Position numbers and translations under genes: made by a program. A stretch of DNA of 64,000 nt. Origin: DAISKN01 sp963716925. GTDB lineage: Bacteria > Acidobacteriota > Vicinamibacteria > Marinacidobacterales > SMYC01. Where the stretch lies: the NCBI GenBank assembly GCA_963716925.1, contig CAVQUX010000014.1, forward strand, positions 496,001 to 560,000. The letters are read 5' to 3'. Shown here one piece after another: positions 8,442 through 18,219 of this stretch (positions within the stretch are counted from its first letter, which is position 1; each line of letters starts with the position of its first letter). The notes beneath the pieces are model-generated. The model was not told the DNA's origin. It saw only the letters and a program-made list of their open reading frames with translations, and ran no database searches.

Positions 8442-10836
8442 TTACTGGCCGATCTGCACGATGACCCACCTGCTCCCCGCCCGGGACAGCGTGAATGACT
8501 GCGGGCGGCTGTTCCCGTCCTGGGAGCGCCCGCGAACCGTGATGATGTCGCGCCGGGTCACGTTGGCGGTCGCGGAATCGCCTTCGATGGCGATGCTGTT
8601 CACGGTCAACTCCACCTGCTGGGAGTCGGTATTCCGGAAGGCGTCGGTGAGCCGTTTTTCCTCGGCCGCGCTCAGATTCGGCTTGACCTCTCGGAACAGC
8701 CCGATGTTCTTGGTCTCGAGCGCCCGCTCGTAGTCGGCGAGCACCTGGCGGATCGCCGCCTCCTCCTGCGCCCGGGTAGGGGCGGAGGTGGTGGGAGGGG
8801 CGGTAGTGGCGGCTGTCGTGGGAGTCGCGGCGGCGACTCTTCTCGCTTCCTCTTCCTCGCGGGCCCGGCGCGCCTGGGCGTCGGCGAGCTCTCGCCGCGC
8901 GCGCTCCAGATACGACGTCGCGCTCTCGTAAGCTGCGGCCGCCCCCTCCAGATCGCCGGTCGTCTTCAAACGGCCGGCGACACCCTCTTCGGCGAGCGCT
9001 CTCTGGTAAGAAGGCTGCTGAGCGAGGGCGGAGTCCGCGGGAGCCTGTCGGAGCCGGCTCCAGTTTCCCTCCGCCTGACGCAGTCTCGCCTCGAGCGCCT
9101 CTCGAGCCGCTTTCGTTTGCTGGCCCGCTTCCTGCTCGCGCGCGCTCTCCGCCCGCCGCTGCGGTCTGAGCCTGCTGGTGCTGGCTCCGCGACTGCTGAA
9201 AGAGGTCGCGGGCTTCGAGGTACTTCTGCGCGGCGTTGGTGAAGACGCCGCGGTTGAACTCGTCGGTCGCCTGCTGGCGGGCCCTGTCGCCCTGGCCGAA
9301 CTCCGGCCGTTCCTGAGCTCCGGCGGACTGCGCCGCCGCGCGGCTTGCTTCCATTTCGGAGCGGGCGTGCTCCGCCTGACTCTGGAAATGCTGGTTCAGC
9401 TGGCTCGAGAGCTCCACTCCGAGAGGGTGCGAGGGGTCGAGCGCGAGCACGGTCGCGAGCGCGTCCGCAGCCTCCTGCATCGACTTGCGCTCGAGAGCGC
9501 TTCGCGCCTGGGCCACCGCCTCATCGATGCGCCGGAGCGCCTCGCGGGCCTCGGCCTGAGTCCGGAGCGCGTCAGCGTTCGCGGGGTCGCTTTTCAACAG
9601 CTCTTCCGCCTGCGACAGCGCCGACCCGTAGTCCTTCTGGGACAGGCTGCGCTGCATCAACTCCAGCTGGCTCGCGAGGAGCGCCTGACTCAGGGCCTCG
9701 ACCTGTTGTCCCGAGCCGGTCCCCCGGGACAGGAAGTAGACGCCGGCCCCCACCGCGAGAACCAGAATCCCGGCGAGGGCGTAGAGCAAGACGGGTGTCG
9801 ACTTCGCCGGTGCGGCGGGAGCGGAGACGGAGCTCGCGACCTCTCTCTTGCGAAGCGTCCCTCGGCTCGCCGATGCGGAGGCATGGGGTCCGGAGCGACT
9901 GGGGCCGCTTTTTTCGTGAGACGCCGGGGTCGAGGGGATCGAGCCCGCTTCGGCGGCCGGCGTCACGATGGTCATCTCTTCGCCGCCGGTGAACGTCGAC
10001 TCGGCGTCCCTGCCCCTCATGACCTCGCGGCGGAGGACGCGCAGATGATCCCTGAGGGCGGTCGCGTCGGCGAAGCGGCCCTCGGGTTCCTTGTCGAGCG
10101 CCCGGTCCACCATGCTCACCAGGGGTCTGGGAAGATGGGTGTACTGGGCGAGCGGCTCCCGGTCGCCCTGAACGACCTTGAACATCGTCGCGTGAATCGA
10201 GTCGGCGCTGAAGGGCTTTTTCCGGGTCAAGAGCTCGTAGAACACCGCGCCGAGCGAGAAGATGTCGGAGCGGGGGTCGACTCGCAGCCCCTGGACCTGT
10301 TCCGGCGACATGTAGTTCGGGGTGCCCATCACCTGGCCGGTCTTGGTCATGTCCGACGAAGCCTCGTGAACCAGACCGAAGTCGAGAATCTTCACCTGTC
10401 CGTTCTTGCTGACATGGATGTTCGCTGGCTTCAGGTCGCGATGGATGATTCCCCGGGAGTGCGCGAAGCCGAGGCCGTCCGCGATCTGCTCCATGATGCT
10501 GAGGATCTGATCCATGGTGACGGGCGAGCCGCTCTTGATGAGCTCCTTCAGGTCCTGGCCCTCGAGCAGCTCCATCACCATGTAGAGGTGCCCCTCCTCT
10601 TCGACGAAGTCATAGATGGTGATGATATTGGGGTGGTTGAGCCCGGCGGCGTTTCTCGCCTCGCGCTTGAAGCGCTCCACGAGATCGGCGTCGGTGCCGA
10701 AAGTCTCGGCGATGATCTTGATCGCGACGTGACGGTTCAGGACGGGATCGTGGCCTTTGTAGACCTCACCCATGGCCCCTTTGCCAATCTTCCCGACGAT
10801 GTTGTATTTCCCTAACTTCTGGGGCTCGGTCGCCAT
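8442..10836 (-). CDS. Transmembrane Ser/Thr protein kinase (Hanks type), frame interrupted once
   Basis: ATG 10834-10836 (GAGGG upstream) begins MATEPQKLGKYNIVGKIGKG. The kinase domain (about 1-275) has the glycine loop, Lys40 in 'HVAIK', H-R-D-L-K-P-A-N and D-F-G. A transmembrane helix follows near residue 360 (LLYALAGILVLAVGAGVYFL), then TPR-like and coiled-coil sequence. One extra base near 9155 breaks the frame after 'QQAQTAAA'. The next frame continues ARE-QEAGQQTKAA through a final NTF2/SnoaL-like domain ending WVIVQIGQ. The topology puts the kinase in the cytoplasm and the repeats plus NTF2-like domain outside. The signal sensed is unknown. A longer start at 10854 is possible. Confidence 0.82.
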
Positions 10837-10965
10837 GCGTCGACCCTCATTCACACACTGGATTCGGGGTACGGAGTCGAGATGAGTTGCTAAATTGGCA
10901 GTTTAACACGATGTAGCGAGGTCGGTCCAGCCGCCCCACATCGAATATTGCTATTCTTTTTGCCG

Positions 10966-11880
10966 ATGGCTCGGGCTTGTCCCGCCTGCGGAAGGCCGAA
11001 CGGCGACACCGCCGTGAAGTGTCTATACTGCGTCGCCCCGCTTCCGCCGGTCGCGGCCTCGCCGCCGGCTCCGATCGAGGCCGAACGAACTTCCACGGCC
11101 GACCGCCACCTCCTGATTCTCCTTCCCCCGGAGGAGCGGGACGAAGCGAGCGTGGAAGCACTCTCCCGCATCGCGTCGGTCTCGGCGTACGACGCCCGGC
11201 TGTCCCTGTCTTCCTCGCGGCCCCGACTGTTTCGACGACTCGAGACCGAAGCGGAAGCGCGTCGTTTCTCCGGGGAGCTTTCCTCCGCCCGGATCTCCCA
11301 CTACGTGGTGCCGGAAGCCTCGGTGAAGGCGCTTCCCGTCGCCCGGGCGTCGGCCCTCGTTCTCCAGGAACGTCATTTCGAAGTCGTTCTCGATGGCGCT
11401 TCTCCGAAGGTCGCTCCAGCGCCCTACGGCGAGCTGCTGCTCCTGGTGCGAGGGGAGATCACGCGCGAGCGCCACGACGAGAGAAAGCTCGGCTCCACCA
11501 AGGGAGCGAGCCGCCGTCTGACGTCGGGTCTGCGCCTTCATCTATACCTGCGGGAAGCCTCCGTCGCCGTCGAGGTCGACCCCGACCTATTCGATTTCCG
11601 CATCCTCCAGGACCAACGAACCGCCTCCGCGCACCTCAACTTCGAGAAATTGATCGCGCGCCTCCTGGAGAGGGCCCCGGGGGTCGGCGTCGATCGCGGG
11701 TTCGAGATGGAGCCGTTGGTGCTCTCCCGGGCGGGCGGGGCCGGCGACGTCATCGACGCCCTGGCGGCAACCGACCGCGGGCCAGCGGGGGTGCCCTACG
11801 ATGACGAGGACAACTTCCGGTTCTACGCCCGGTGGCGCTATCGTGTGGAGCGGCACCTGCGCCGTCTGAACTCTGCGTAA
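10966..11880 (+). CDS. N-terminal zinc-ribbon protein of unknown function
   Basis: ATG 10966 gives MARACPACGRPNGDTAVKC with a second CxxC (C-L-Y-C), a zinc ribbon in the first 25 residues. The remaining 280 residues show no motif I recognise: a proline-rich linker, then a mixed alpha/beta region ending in a basic 'YARWRYRVERHLRRLN'. There is no signal peptide or membrane segment, so it should be cytosolic. It is divergent from the kinase gene across 129 bp. No clear Shine-Dalgarno sequence precedes the ATG. Confidence 0.65.
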   Translation: MARACPACGRPNGDTAVKCLYCVAPLPPVAASPPAPIEAERTSTADRHLLILLPPEERDEASVEALSRIASVSAYDARLSLSSSRPRLFRRLETEAEARRFSGELSSARISHYVVPEASVKALPVARASALVLQERHFEVVLDGASPKVAPAPYGELLLLVRGEITRERHDERKLGSTKGASRRLTSGLRLHLYLREASVAVEVDPDLFDFRILQDQRTASAHLNFEKLIARLLERAPGVGVDRGFEMEPLVLSRAGGAGDVIDALAATDRGPAGVPYDDEDNFRFYARWRYRVERHLRRLNSA

Positions 11881-12042
11881 GAGTTACACGGAACTCCCAA
11901 AACTACTCTTCCGGGTCGTTTCGTGGGAGACGCCCGAGGAGTCCAGGTGTTCCGAAGAATATTCTTTGTTTGCAGTGGTTTGGAGAGATTTTTGCGGCCA
12001 TTCCGGTTGGTGGCAGCGCTTTTGCTCTAGGAGGGAACCGCG

Positions 12043-13059
12043 ATGGGACATTCACTCTGGAGTCTCTTGATCCTCCCGTTCCTCGCCGCGTCTTCGGAGC
12101 TGACCCAGGCCGGAGAAAACGCCAAACCCGACGTCCCCTACCGCTTCACCGCCACCGTCGACGCCGTCCACCTCAACATTTCTGTGGTGAACAAGAAAGG
12201 GCGCCTCGTCACCGACCTGTCCCGCGAGGACTTCATGGTGATCGAGGACAACATCCATCAGAAGATCGCGTACTTCGCCCGGGGCGAGGACGCGCCGCTC
12301 GACGTCGTGCTCCTGGTGGACGCGAGCGGCAGCATGGAGCTCACCGAGAAAGCCACGAACGCGCGCAATGCCGCGATTCAGCTCATCCACAGTCTCGGGC
12401 CCGAGGATCGCGTCTCGGTTTACGCTTTCGATCGCGACGTCTACCAGTTGACGGACTTCACTCAGGACAAGGCGGCCGCTATCGAGGCCCTGACCCGGCT
12501 CGAGCCTTTCGGGTCGACCGCCCTCTACGACGCCGTGGTGACTCTTTCGAGCGTCGTGATCCACGAAGGCTTCGGGCGGCGGGCGATCGTCCTGACGACC
12601 GACGGCGTCGACACGTCGAGCACGCGATCCGTCGAGGAGGCCGTCGCCAAGGCGAAGGGCGTGGATCTGCCGGTCTACGCCATCCGTGTCATCTCTCCCG
12701 TGGACGATCCCGAGAACGAGATGTTCCTCGGGATCCACGGCGCCCATTTTCGCGGTGAAGACGCGCTCCGCCGCTTCACCGCGGAGACCGGCGGCGATAT
12801 GTATCAGGGAAGCCAGTGGGGCCAGCTGGTCACCGCCACGCGGCGCATCCGTGAGGAGATGAAGACCCAGTACCGCATCGGGTACGTTCCCGTGAACCCG
12901 AGGAACGACGAGGGCTTCCGAAGCATCGAAGTTTCGACTCCCCGCCGCCGCGGCGTCGAAGTGCGCACCCGCAAGGGGTATTACCCGACAGGGCCGGGCT
13001 CCTCGCCCAACGAGTCCGAAGTCAGGTCGATTATCAGGAAACCAGGGTCTAGTTACTAG
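12043..13059 (+). CDS. Secreted VWA protein of the VWFA-related Acidobacterial type
   Basis: AGGAGGG six bases before ATG 12043 fixes the start. The product begins with a signal peptide (MGHSLWSLLILPFLAASS). It then has the 'VVNKKGRLVTDLSREDF' segment that precedes the VWA domain in the Acidobacterial VWFA-related family. The metal-ion-dependent adhesion site reads D-A-S-G-S, with 'TTDGVDTSS' later. The C-terminus has the family's 'YRIGYVPVNP' and 'EVRTRKGYYP' blocks. This family is strongly enriched in Acidobacteriota; most members have no assigned function beyond adhesion or protein binding in the envelope. The OmpA-like gene follows 11 bp downstream. Confidence 0.88.
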   Translation: MGHSLWSLLILPFLAASSELTQAGENAKPDVPYRFTATVDAVHLNISVVNKKGRLVTDLSREDFMVIEDNIHQKIAYFARGEDAPLDVVLLVDASGSMELTEKATNARNAAIQLIHSLGPEDRVSVYAFDRDVYQLTDFTQDKAAAIEALTRLEPFGSTALYDAVVTLSSVVIHEGFGRRAIVLTTDGVDTSSTRSVEEAVAKAKGVDLPVYAIRVISPVDDPENEMFLGIHGAHFRGEDALRRFTAETGGDMYQGSQWGQLVTATRRIREEMKTQYRIGYVPVNPRNDEGFRSIEVSTPRRRGVEVRTRKGYYPTGPGSSPNESEVRSIIRKPGSSY

Positions 13060-13070
13060 GAGGTCCGCTC

Positions 13071-13727
13071 ATGTTCAGCAGAACCGCATCGGTCGTCGCC
13101 CTTACCGCAGTCGCGCTCGGCACCGGCTGCGCCACGAAGAAATACGTCAGCAAGGAAGTGGGAGCCGTCAACGAGAAAGTCGAAACCCTCAGTGAATCGG
13201 TGGAGCGCAACCAGGAAAGGATCGGACGCGCCGAGGAGTCCATCACCCGGCAGGACGGCGAGATCCGCAAGGTGGACGCGAAGGCCGACGAGGCGGGGCA
13301 CCTCGCTGCCTCGGCCCAGACGGAGGCGGAGCGCGCCTTCCAGCAGGCCGAACGGGCGATGAAGGGGAAGCTCCTCTACGAGGTCACCCTCTCGAACGAC
13401 AAGGTCAACTTCGCGTTCAATACCTCGGAGCTCTCACCTGACGCCCAGGTGCTGGTGAACGAGCTGGCGGAGAAGGTCAAGGCGGACAATCGTGGTCTCT
13501 GGATCGAGGTCGAGGGACATACGGACGCCAGCGGCGATCCCGCGTACAACAAGGAGCTCGGCTTGAAGCGTGCGGAAGCGGTCCGCGACTACCTCTATCA
13601 GACGCACGGAATCCCGCTCCACCGGATCTCGGTCTACAGCTTCGGCGAGGAGCAGCCGGTGGCGGAGAACGACACCAAGGACGGCCGCTCTCGAAACCGT
13701 CGCGTCGTGGTCAAGGTTCTGGAGTAG
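13071..13727 (+). CDS. OmpA/Pal-type lipoprotein with coiled coil
   Basis: The 218-residue product has a lipoprotein signal (ALGTGC). A heptad-rich coiled coil follows (about 25-95, with 'VNEKVETLSESVERNQERI'). The C-terminal OmpA domain (about 105-218) carries 'EVEGHTDASGDPAYN' and 'RAEAVRDYL', the peptidoglycan-binding signature. It should tether the outer membrane to the cell wall. An AGGAGG eight bases before the ATG supports the start. It is likely cotranscribed with the VWA gene, and an intrinsic terminator follows its stop. Confidence 0.88.
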   Translation: MFSRTASVVALTAVALGTGCATKKYVSKEVGAVNEKVETLSESVERNQERIGRAEESITRQDGEIRKVDAKADEAGHLAASAQTEAERAFQQAERAMKGKLLYEVTLSNDKVNFAFNTSELSPDAQVLVNELAEKVKADNRGLWIEVEGHTDASGDPAYNKELGLKRAEAVRDYLYQTHGIPLHRISVYSFGEEQPVAENDTKDGRSRNRRVVVKVLE

Positions 13728-13774
13728 TTCTCGAGTTCGCGCAATCTCCCAGTCCGGTAAACGGGCTGAGGGAG

Positions 13775-13819
13775 CCCGGCAGGTCCCTTTTCCGGCGCGC
13801 GGGGGCCTGCCGGGTTTTT
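13775..13819 (+). terminator. Intrinsic terminator after the OmpA-like gene
   Basis: CCCGGCAGG (13775-13783) pairs perfectly with CCTGCCGGG (13806-13814), inner CCC/GGG bases can extend the stem, and TTTTT follows directly. It closes the VWA/OmpA transcription unit and separates it from the sigma factor. Confidence 0.85.
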
Positions 13820-13845
13820 CATTTTCCCCGGCTACAATGGAATGA

Positions 13846-14548
13846 ATGGCGCCCCCGCCCGGTAGTACTCGCGAGCCCGCGGTGGGTCATGACGGGAGCA
13901 TGACCGGCCTGGCCTGCCCCGAGAGCATGGAAACATCCGGAGAGGCAGACAAGGACCTCGTGTTGCGCGCCCGCGAAGGCGACAGGGAGGCCTTCGCCGA
14001 AATCGTCCGGACCTACCAGAGGAGGATTTACGCGGTGGCGATGCGCATGACCCGGCGCCACGAGGTGGCGGACGACATCACGCAGGATACATTCGTCCGC
14101 GCCTATCGCAACCTGGGGCGCTTCGAGATCGGCCGCCCCCTGCGACCCTGGCTCACGCGGATCGCGGTGAACCTCGCCATCAACTATCTGAACGGCATCG
14201 CGAAGCGGGAGCAGCCGCTGTATACCGAAGACTCGCCGGGCGGTCCGGGCCGCTCGGAGGAGGCCCGCGCCTCGCGGCAGGAGCGGCTCGACTCCAACCC
14301 CGAGCGGGCGCTCGAGTCCGAGGAGCTCGCGCTCGATTCTCGAACGGGCGGTGTCGCTGCTCCCGCTCGAGCAGCGAACGGTGTTCCTGCTGAAAGTCGT
14401 CGAGGAGATGCGCTACGAAGAGATCGCGAAGCTCCTCGGGATCTCCGAGGGCACGGTGATGTCCCGGCTCTCGCGCGCCCGCGGTCGGTTGAAATTGATG
14501 CTCGCGGCGCACGTGGGACCGATTCCCAGAGCCGGAGGATCCTGGTGA
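13846..14548 (+). CDS. ECF-type RNA polymerase sigma factor, frame interrupted once
   Basis: Region 2 is seen in 'FAEIVRTYQRRIYAVAMRMT' and 'DITQDTFVRAYRNL'. After 'ESEELAL' one extra base near 14335 breaks the frame. Region 4 continues in the next frame as LPLEQRTVFLLKVVEEM, 'RYEEIAKLLGISEGTVMSRL', the helix-turn-helix that reads the -35 element. The start is unresolved: ATG 13846, 13900 or 13927 are all in frame. A TACAAT hexamer at 13833-13838 would put transcription start almost on ATG 13846. The gene overlaps the anti-sigma gene by GTGA, so the two are coupled. Confidence 0.82.
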
Positions 14549-15517
14549 CCGATTGCGCCGAGATCCGGCTGCTCGTCGAGAAGCTCGCCGACGTCGAGGC
14601 GACGGCCGCGGAGAAGCTCGCGGCCGAAGCCCATCTGGAGCGGTGCCCGAGCTGTCGCAGCCACGTCGAGTTCCTCGCCTCTTTGAGCGCGGAGTCGCGG
14701 TCTTTGCGCTTCCCCGAGCCGCCGGAGTCCTACTGGGAGCATCTTCCCCGCAGGGTGCTCGCCCGCATCGATTCCGAGGACCGGCGCCCGTCGGGAATCT
14801 GGAAAATCCTTCTCGCGCCCTCGGTCCTGCGCTTCTCGGCTCTCGGAGCGACGCTGGTGCTGGTGACGGCGTTGGGGCTGTCCGTCCTGCGCGAGAGACC
14901 CGTTGCGCCGGCTCCCGCGGCTCCGGCGCCCGCTCCGGCGGCTCCGGCGCGCGAGCCGGAAGCTCCAGCGCCCGCCGAGCCAATCGATTCGCCTCCGATG
15001 GCGCGGGACGAAGCCGCGGCCGCGGCAGCGGGAGCGGAGACTCTTCCGGAGGCGAGAAAGTCCGAGCCTGCGTCCCCCTCAAAGGAGGATTCGCAGGCGC
15101 CGCCCCCGGGCGCTTCCCCCGAGGTCGCCGTATCGTTGGCGACCGAAGTCCAAGAGACCGAAGTCCAGAGAGAAGGTATCCCCCCTGCCGGCGACCTCGG
15201 CGCCCCGGAAGAACGCGGTGGCTCAGGAGAGCGCCGACCGGGCGCGGTCGAAGGCGGCGCCCGCCGTGCTTGCACCCGCGGCGATCGAGGACTGCGATGC
15301 CCTTCGCCGGACGGTTGCATCGCGCGGTTCCCGAGCGGAGGTCAGAGACGCCCGCTACGGGCTCGCGCTCTGCTCGTTCGAGCGTTTCGAACGGGAGGCG
15401 ACGGACGAGCTCCGCACGCGCGCGATCGAAGACGCCCAGGCGTTTCTCGAGGAGGAGAGCGACGGTTCCAGAGCCGAGGAGATCCGCGGGAAGCTCCGCA
15501 GAATCAAGCCGGACTAG
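14545..15517 (+). CDS. Zinc-type anti-sigma factor, frame interrupted once
   Basis: GTG 14545 follows GGAGGA by a short spacer and overlaps the sigma stop (GTGA). The N-terminal domain has the zinc anti-sigma motif H-L-E-R-C-P-S-C. A transmembrane helix lies near residue 95 (FSALGATLVLVTALGLSVL), followed by a long Pro/Ala-rich periplasmic linker. An extra base around 15168-15190 breaks the frame. The other frame gives a short helical end 'CDALRRTVASRGSRAEVRD' to the stop at 15517. It should hold the preceding sigma factor at the membrane until an envelope signal releases it. Confidence 0.72.
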
Positions 15518-15525
15518 CGGTGCCC

Positions 15526-15540
15526 CCGCCCGAAGGGCGG
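15526..15540 (+). terminator. GC hairpin after the anti-sigma gene
   Basis: CCGCCC-GAA-GGGCGG is a perfect 6-bp stem nine bases after the anti-sigma stop, followed by CTCTTT. The U-tract is weak, so termination here is only probable. Confidence 0.45.
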
Positions 15541-15767
15541 CTCTTTCAGACAAGAAACTAGATGAAGTGGTAAGAAGGTCGGAGTGAAGGCTCCGGCAGT
15601 CAAGCCCCGTTTTGTCATTGGAGCAAGTTGCCCCAGGACTAGCTTGGGTCCGAGCCGGCCATCTTTCATTGGCGAGGCTTGTTCAGAAGCACTCCCCAGG
15701 GTCAGAATCCATTCGATCGCCATCTCGGGCCGGAGCCTTCGCGCAAACATACACTGGAGGTGAGTCG
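15541..15767 (+). other. Non-coding left part of the IS110 element, possible bridge RNA region
   Basis: No protein-coding frame is convincing here. In IS110-subgroup elements this upstream region encodes the bridge RNA that guides the recombinase to donor and target DNA. Two related segments begin TCATTGG (around 15616 and 15671), and the GACTAG-containing segment at 15636 resembles the right end. I cannot fold the RNA here, so its presence is inferred from family and position only. Confidence 0.4.
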
Positions 15768-17150
15768 ATGAACAAACGAAGGAAAAGCCCATCGGCAAAG
15801 CACGCCTCAGGTGATTCTCTACCGTCGGTTCAGCCGATGGTGGCAGGAATCGACCTTGGGAGTCGAGAGCATTGGGTTTGCGGTCCTGTGGGTGCTGAGG
15901 GGAAGCGAAACGTGCGGGTATTCAGCACGACGACATCCGACCTGGAATGTCTTGCCGATTGGCTTATCGAGCAAGGAGTGGAGTCGGTCGCGATGGAAAG
16001 TACCCACGTTTATTGGATCCCGGTCTACGAGCTTCTTGAATCCCGTGGGGTGGAGGTCGTTCTCGTCAATGCTCAGCAGCTTCGCAACGTCCCTGGACGC
16101 AAGACGGATGTGCAGGATTGTCAGTGGATCCAGAAGCTGCACAGCTGCGGGCTGCTAAATGGCTCGTTTCGTCCTGCGGAGTCGATATGCAAGCTACGCT
16201 CTATGCACCGGCAGCGTCGCAATCTCATCGGGGAGCAGGGTCGAGCGGTCCAATGGATGCAGAAGTCTCTCGATCAAATGAACGTGCAGGTCCATCGTGC
16301 TGTGGCCGACATCACGGGCAAGACTGGAATGCTCATCGTTCGCGCGATCGTGGGTGGTGAGCGTGACCCGATGAAGTTGGCAGAGCTCCGTGATTGGCGT
16401 TGCAGGAAGACCAAAGAACAAATCGCTGAGTACCTCAATGGCACCTGGCGCGACGAACATCTCTTCAATCTCGCATCGGCACTGCGAATCCACGATGTGC
16501 TCCAGAGGGAGATCGATATTTACGACCGCGGCATACGCGACGCGATCACCGAACTCCAGCCCGAGCACCGCAAGAACTCCTCCGTGCCAGCTCATCCAAA
16601 TCCAACCAAGGAAGCAGCCATCAAGCAGCGGGGCGAGCAGGAAAAACGCACCGAACTCTGGCGCTTCGCTGGTTGCGACCTCACCCGGATTGATGGCATC
16701 AGCTCGGATACCGCCGCTATCGTCCTTACCGAGGTCGGCTTCGACCTGTCTAGTTTCCCCAGCGAAAAGGGCTTCGTCTCATGGCTACGCCTCGCGCCGC
16801 GACGACCCATCTCCGGCGGTAAGCAACTACACAAGCGACCCAACGGCACCGGTTCCAACCGCGTTGCCGGCGCTCTGCGCATGGCCGCGTTAGCGCTCGC
16901 CCGTTCAAAAACCGCCCTCGGTGCCTACTATCGCCGTCTCTCTCGGCGAAAAGACGGTAAGGTCGCCGTCTTCGCCCTGGCGCGCAAGCTCGCACAGCTT
17001 GTCTTTCGCATGCTCAAGTATGGCCAGGACTATCTCGATATCGGCGAAAAGGCTTTCGAAGAGACTCATCGCCAGAACCGCCTCGCCGGTCTGCAACGCG
17101 CCGCATCAGCCATGGGATACTCACTTGCACCCGCGCCCTCCGGAGACTAG
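15768..17150 (+). CDS. IS110-family DEDD transposase/recombinase
   Basis: GGAGGTGAG precedes ATG 15768. The N-terminal RuvC-like domain shows Asp29 in 'GIDLGS', Glu77 in 'AMESTH', and Asp114/Asp117 in 'RKTDVQD', the DEDD set of IS110 recombinases. The C-terminal transposase_20 half contains 'RIDGISSDTA' and 'FVSWLRLAPRRPISGGK', where the serine near residue 349 is the candidate nucleophile. The 460-residue frame is intact, so the element may still be active. Codon use is less GC-extreme than in the neighbours, in line with recent arrival. Confidence 0.93.
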   Translation: MNKRRKSPSAKHASGDSLPSVQPMVAGIDLGSREHWVCGPVGAEGKRNVRVFSTTTSDLECLADWLIEQGVESVAMESTHVYWIPVYELLESRGVEVVLVNAQQLRNVPGRKTDVQDCQWIQKLHSCGLLNGSFRPAESICKLRSMHRQRRNLIGEQGRAVQWMQKSLDQMNVQVHRAVADITGKTGMLIVRAIVGGERDPMKLAELRDWRCRKTKEQIAEYLNGTWRDEHLFNLASALRIHDVLQREIDIYDRGIRDAITELQPEHRKNSSVPAHPNPTKEAAIKQRGEQEKRTELWRFAGCDLTRIDGISSDTAAIVLTEVGFDLSSFPSEKGFVSWLRLAPRRPISGGKQLHKRPNGTGSNRVAGALRMAALALARSKTALGAYYRRLSRRKDGKVAVFALARKLAQLVFRMLKYGQDYLDIGEKAFEETHRQNRLAGLQRAASAMGYSLAPAPSGD

Positions 17151-17157
17151 TTTCGGG

Positions 17158-18174
17158 TCAGATCAGAGGAAGTCCGGCGACGCCCAGCTCGAGCTGGAAA
17201 ACCGCACTCGTGCCCGCGAGCGCGATTCCGCCCTTGCCGTCGAAGGCGAGGCCGACGAGAGGCGGGGCGGTAACCACCTTCTCCACCTCGCCCTCGGACG
17301 AGATCCGGTAGAGGCCGCTGTCGCCGGCGAGCCCCTCGGCGACGTAGAGGTCGCCTTCGGCGTCGAACGCGATTCCCTGGGGTCTGCCGAATCCGCTCAG
17401 GAAGACATCCACCTCGCCTTCGCGGCTCACCCGGTACACCGGGTCCACGGAAGCGAGGCTGGGCGCGGTGACGAACAGGTCTCCCTCCGAGTCGAACGCG
17501 AGGTGGTACGCGGAGACGGAAGGCTCGAGCCGGCAGAAGGTGCGCGGCTCGCCGTTCGGCTCGATCCGGTAGACCGTTCCCCGCCGGTCGCCGACGTAGA
17601 GAATCCCTTCGCGATCGAAGGCGATTCCGGTCGCGATTCCGAGCTCGTCGGCGATCATCTCCGCTTCCCGATTCGGAGGGATTCGATAGACCGTTCCTTC
17701 CTGGCGACTCGAGACGTAGAGGCAGTCGTCGGGCCCCCAGGCGAGGCCGGTGGGGTTGACGATCTCGTTCGCGAGCGGGTTCAGCTCGCCGTCCGGCTCC
17801 AGGCGGTAGATCGAGACCGGAACTTTCTCGCCGCGGCCGCCGCTGAAAGTGACGTACAGGCTCCCGTCGGGATCGAAAGCGGGATTGGCGACGGGCTGAA
17901 GCTCTTCCGCGAGCAGGCTCGCGACCGAGACCCGATAGGGAGCGCTCAGGCTGCCGGCGACGCTCACCTGCACTTCGGGCATGGCGCCGGAAGGCACGAT
18001 CGCCGAGATGTGAGTCCGCGAGACGCGCGTAATCTGGGCGCGGCGGTCGCCGAAGAAGACGCGATGCTCGTGGGCGCGCGACGGGTCGAAGCCGTCTCCG
18101 AGGAGGATCACGCGCCCGCCGGGAACCGCGTGCGGCGGCTCGACGCCTCGGACCCGAGGCTCTTTTGAAGTCAC
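17158..18174 (-). CDS. IPT/TIG domain plus NHL/SMP-30-like beta-propeller protein
   Basis: GTG 18172-18174 begins a 338-residue protein without signal peptide. Residues 1-90 form an IPT/TIG-like Ig fold ('VILLGDGFDPS', 'VQVSVAGSLSAPYRVSV'). The rest is a six-bladed propeller with repeated 'G.A.D..G.LYV' blades, such as 'GIAFDREGILYVGDRRGTVY'. Such propellers bind ligands or act as lactonases; no catalytic set is obvious. The C-terminus 'LELGVAGLPLI' looks natural although the IS110 element ends within about 10 bp of it. It is downstream of, and probably cotranscribed with, the DUF4388 gene. Confidence 0.78.
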   Translation of the reverse strand: MTSKEPRVRGVEPPHAVPGGRVILLGDGFDPSRAHEHRVFFGDRRAQITRVSRTHISAIVPSGAMPEVQVSVAGSLSAPYRVSVASLLAEELQPVANPAFDPDGSLYVTFSGGRGEKVPVSIYRLEPDGELNPLANEIVNPTGLAWGPDDCLYVSSRQEGTVYRIPPNREAEMIADELGIATGIAFDREGILYVGDRRGTVYRIEPNGEPRTFCRLEPSVSAYHLAFDSEGDLFVTAPSLASVDPVYRVSREGEVDVFLSGFGRPQGIAFDAEGDLYVAEGLAGDSGLYRISSEGEVEKVVTAPPLVGLAFDGKGGIALAGTSAVFQLELGVAGLPLI

Positions 18175-18219
18175 GTCGTGGGTTCCGGCTTCGGAGTCGG
18201 GCTCATATTAGCATGGGCG

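Larger units (their letters stand above)
15541..17157 (+). mobile_element. IS110-type insertion sequence (ends approximate)
   Basis: The element carries one DEDD transposase with a long non-coding stretch upstream (about 230 bases) and almost nothing downstream, since the next gene's stop is at 17158. That long-left, short-right layout fits the IS110 subgroup. Members have no terminal inverted repeats and make no clear target duplication, so the ends cannot be read directly and the limits given are the flanking-gene limits. GGACTAGCTTGGGTC (15636-15650) resembles GACTAGTTTCGGGTC just after the transposase stop (17145-17159). Confidence 0.7.

Noticed and set aside
12011..12026. Sigma54-like TGGCAG-N5-TTGCT before the VWA gene
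   Set aside because: The match is good, but transcription would start inside or after the ribosome binding site (12029-12035), leaving no usable leader. A weaker GG-N10-GC at 11982-11995 is likely chance.
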